In this document: positions 14,105 through 14,511 of the stretch, piece after piece | Numbering within the stretch: the stretch's first letter is position 1 | How the letters are laid out: the number at the start of each line of letters is the position of its first letter | DNA from: Anaerolineae bacterium | Lineage (GTDB): Bacteria; Chloroflexota; Anaerolineae; Anaerolineales; Villigracilaceae | DNA: 14,511 nt | Assembly (NCBI GenBank): GCA_017303735.1 | Contig: JAFLCF010000115.1 | Location: forward strand, 1-14,511 | Direction of reading: 5' to 3' | Made by a program: the position numbers and the translations under genes | The notes under the pieces: model-generated | The model's input: the letters and a program-made list of their open reading frames with translations, nothing else | The model's database searches: none | Told to the model about the DNA's origin: nothing

Positions 14105-14511
14105 TTACGTTTTCTCAGGAAACCAGAACATCAGGTCTCGACGTTTGAACCAAAGATAAACCAGCATCACCAAACTGCCTGCCATATAGATGGTACGCGG
14201 ATAATACGCAGAATAGCCGCGATACTCCACAGTTGTGTTCAATAAGTCAAAGACCATGTTATCGATCTCGATCTGCCAGAGGATGATTCCGCCGAGTATA
14301 AGCATGCCAAGGATCAATCCGAGTAGAGAAGCGAAGAAACCTTTTCGGTCTATGATATTTTTCACCATTTGATAACATAGCCCGCCAAATAGAATAAGAC
14401 TGGCTGCCAATTGACCGATCACAACCGTAAAGCCCGTATCGTAGATGAACTCATCGGCATATTGAAGAATATACGGAAGCCAACTGCCGATGCAGACAAC
14501 TGCCAGGAATG
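14105..14511 (-). CDS. Hypothetical multi-pass membrane protein, 5' end cut off by the window
   Basis: I extended the frame by hand from the internal GTG at 14422 to the window edge; it stays open, so that GTG is not the true start. The visible C-terminal 134 residues hold about four membrane segments: the start of the fragment (FLAVVCIGSWLPYIL), VVIGQLAASLILFGGLCYQM, the long LLGLILGMLILGGIILWQI stretch, and TIYMAGSLVMLVYLWF near the end. Basic residues (NIIDRKG, KRRDL) sit between helices in a pattern consistent with cytoplasmic loops. The tail FWFPEKT is short. I recognise no family motif or catalytic residue. It shares a terminator with the facing MerR gene but nothing shows a functional tie. 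Confidence 0.75.
   Translation of the reverse strand, partial: FLAVVCIGSWLPYILQYADEFIYDTGFTVVIGQLAASLILFGGLCYQMVKNIIDRKGFFASLLGLILGMLILGGIILWQIEIDNMVFDLLNTTVEYRGYSAYYPRTIYMAGSLVMLVYLWFKRRDLMFWFPEKT

Overview
The window reads as about 14.5 kb of bacterial chromosome with middling GC content, dense genes and short intergenic gaps. The gene complement, the style of the proteins and the several short palindromic repeats between genes remind me of Chloroflexota, most likely class Anaerolineae. That placement is an inference from general familiarity; no rRNA or tRNA gene is present to fix it. I see no CRISPR array, phage genes, transposase or complete insertion sequence.

Left block (1-5742, all minus strand). 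Transcription runs leftward from lepA (elongation factor 4) into a flippase-like membrane protein, a CDP-paratose/tyvelose-type sugar-nucleotide epimerase, an MscS-type channel and a GT4 glycosyltransferase cut by the window edge. The gaps are 55, 15, 12 and -4 bases, so the last four genes look like one cell-envelope or glycan operon. A perfect 14-bp hairpin separates lepA from them.

Middle block (5743-9032). A divergent promoter region precedes a 658-residue membrane-anchored flotillin-like SPFH protein. Its N-terminal half contains four copies of a related beta-type module ahead of the SPFH domain and a long coiled coil. A strong terminator ends it, facing two tandem paralogous GNAT acetyltransferases on the minus strand.

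Right block (9033-13882, plus strand). An ABC exporter pair (ATPase and ABC-2 permease) is followed by a NarL-type sensor kinase and response regulator, then by a MerR-family regulator with a GyrI-like ligand domain. The MerR gene has a textbook 19-bp-spacer promoter with a central dyad, so it very probably controls itself. The module looks like a stress- or drug-responsive efflux locus: the kinase and regulator would sense the membrane or a compound and control the exporter, and the MerR protein adds a ligand-responsive switch. Palindromic repeats sit between the ATPase and permease, between the permease and kinase, and after the MerR gene.

The right end (14105-14511, minus strand) holds the C-terminal part of an unrecognised multi-pass membrane protein, facing the MerR gene across a bidirectional terminator.
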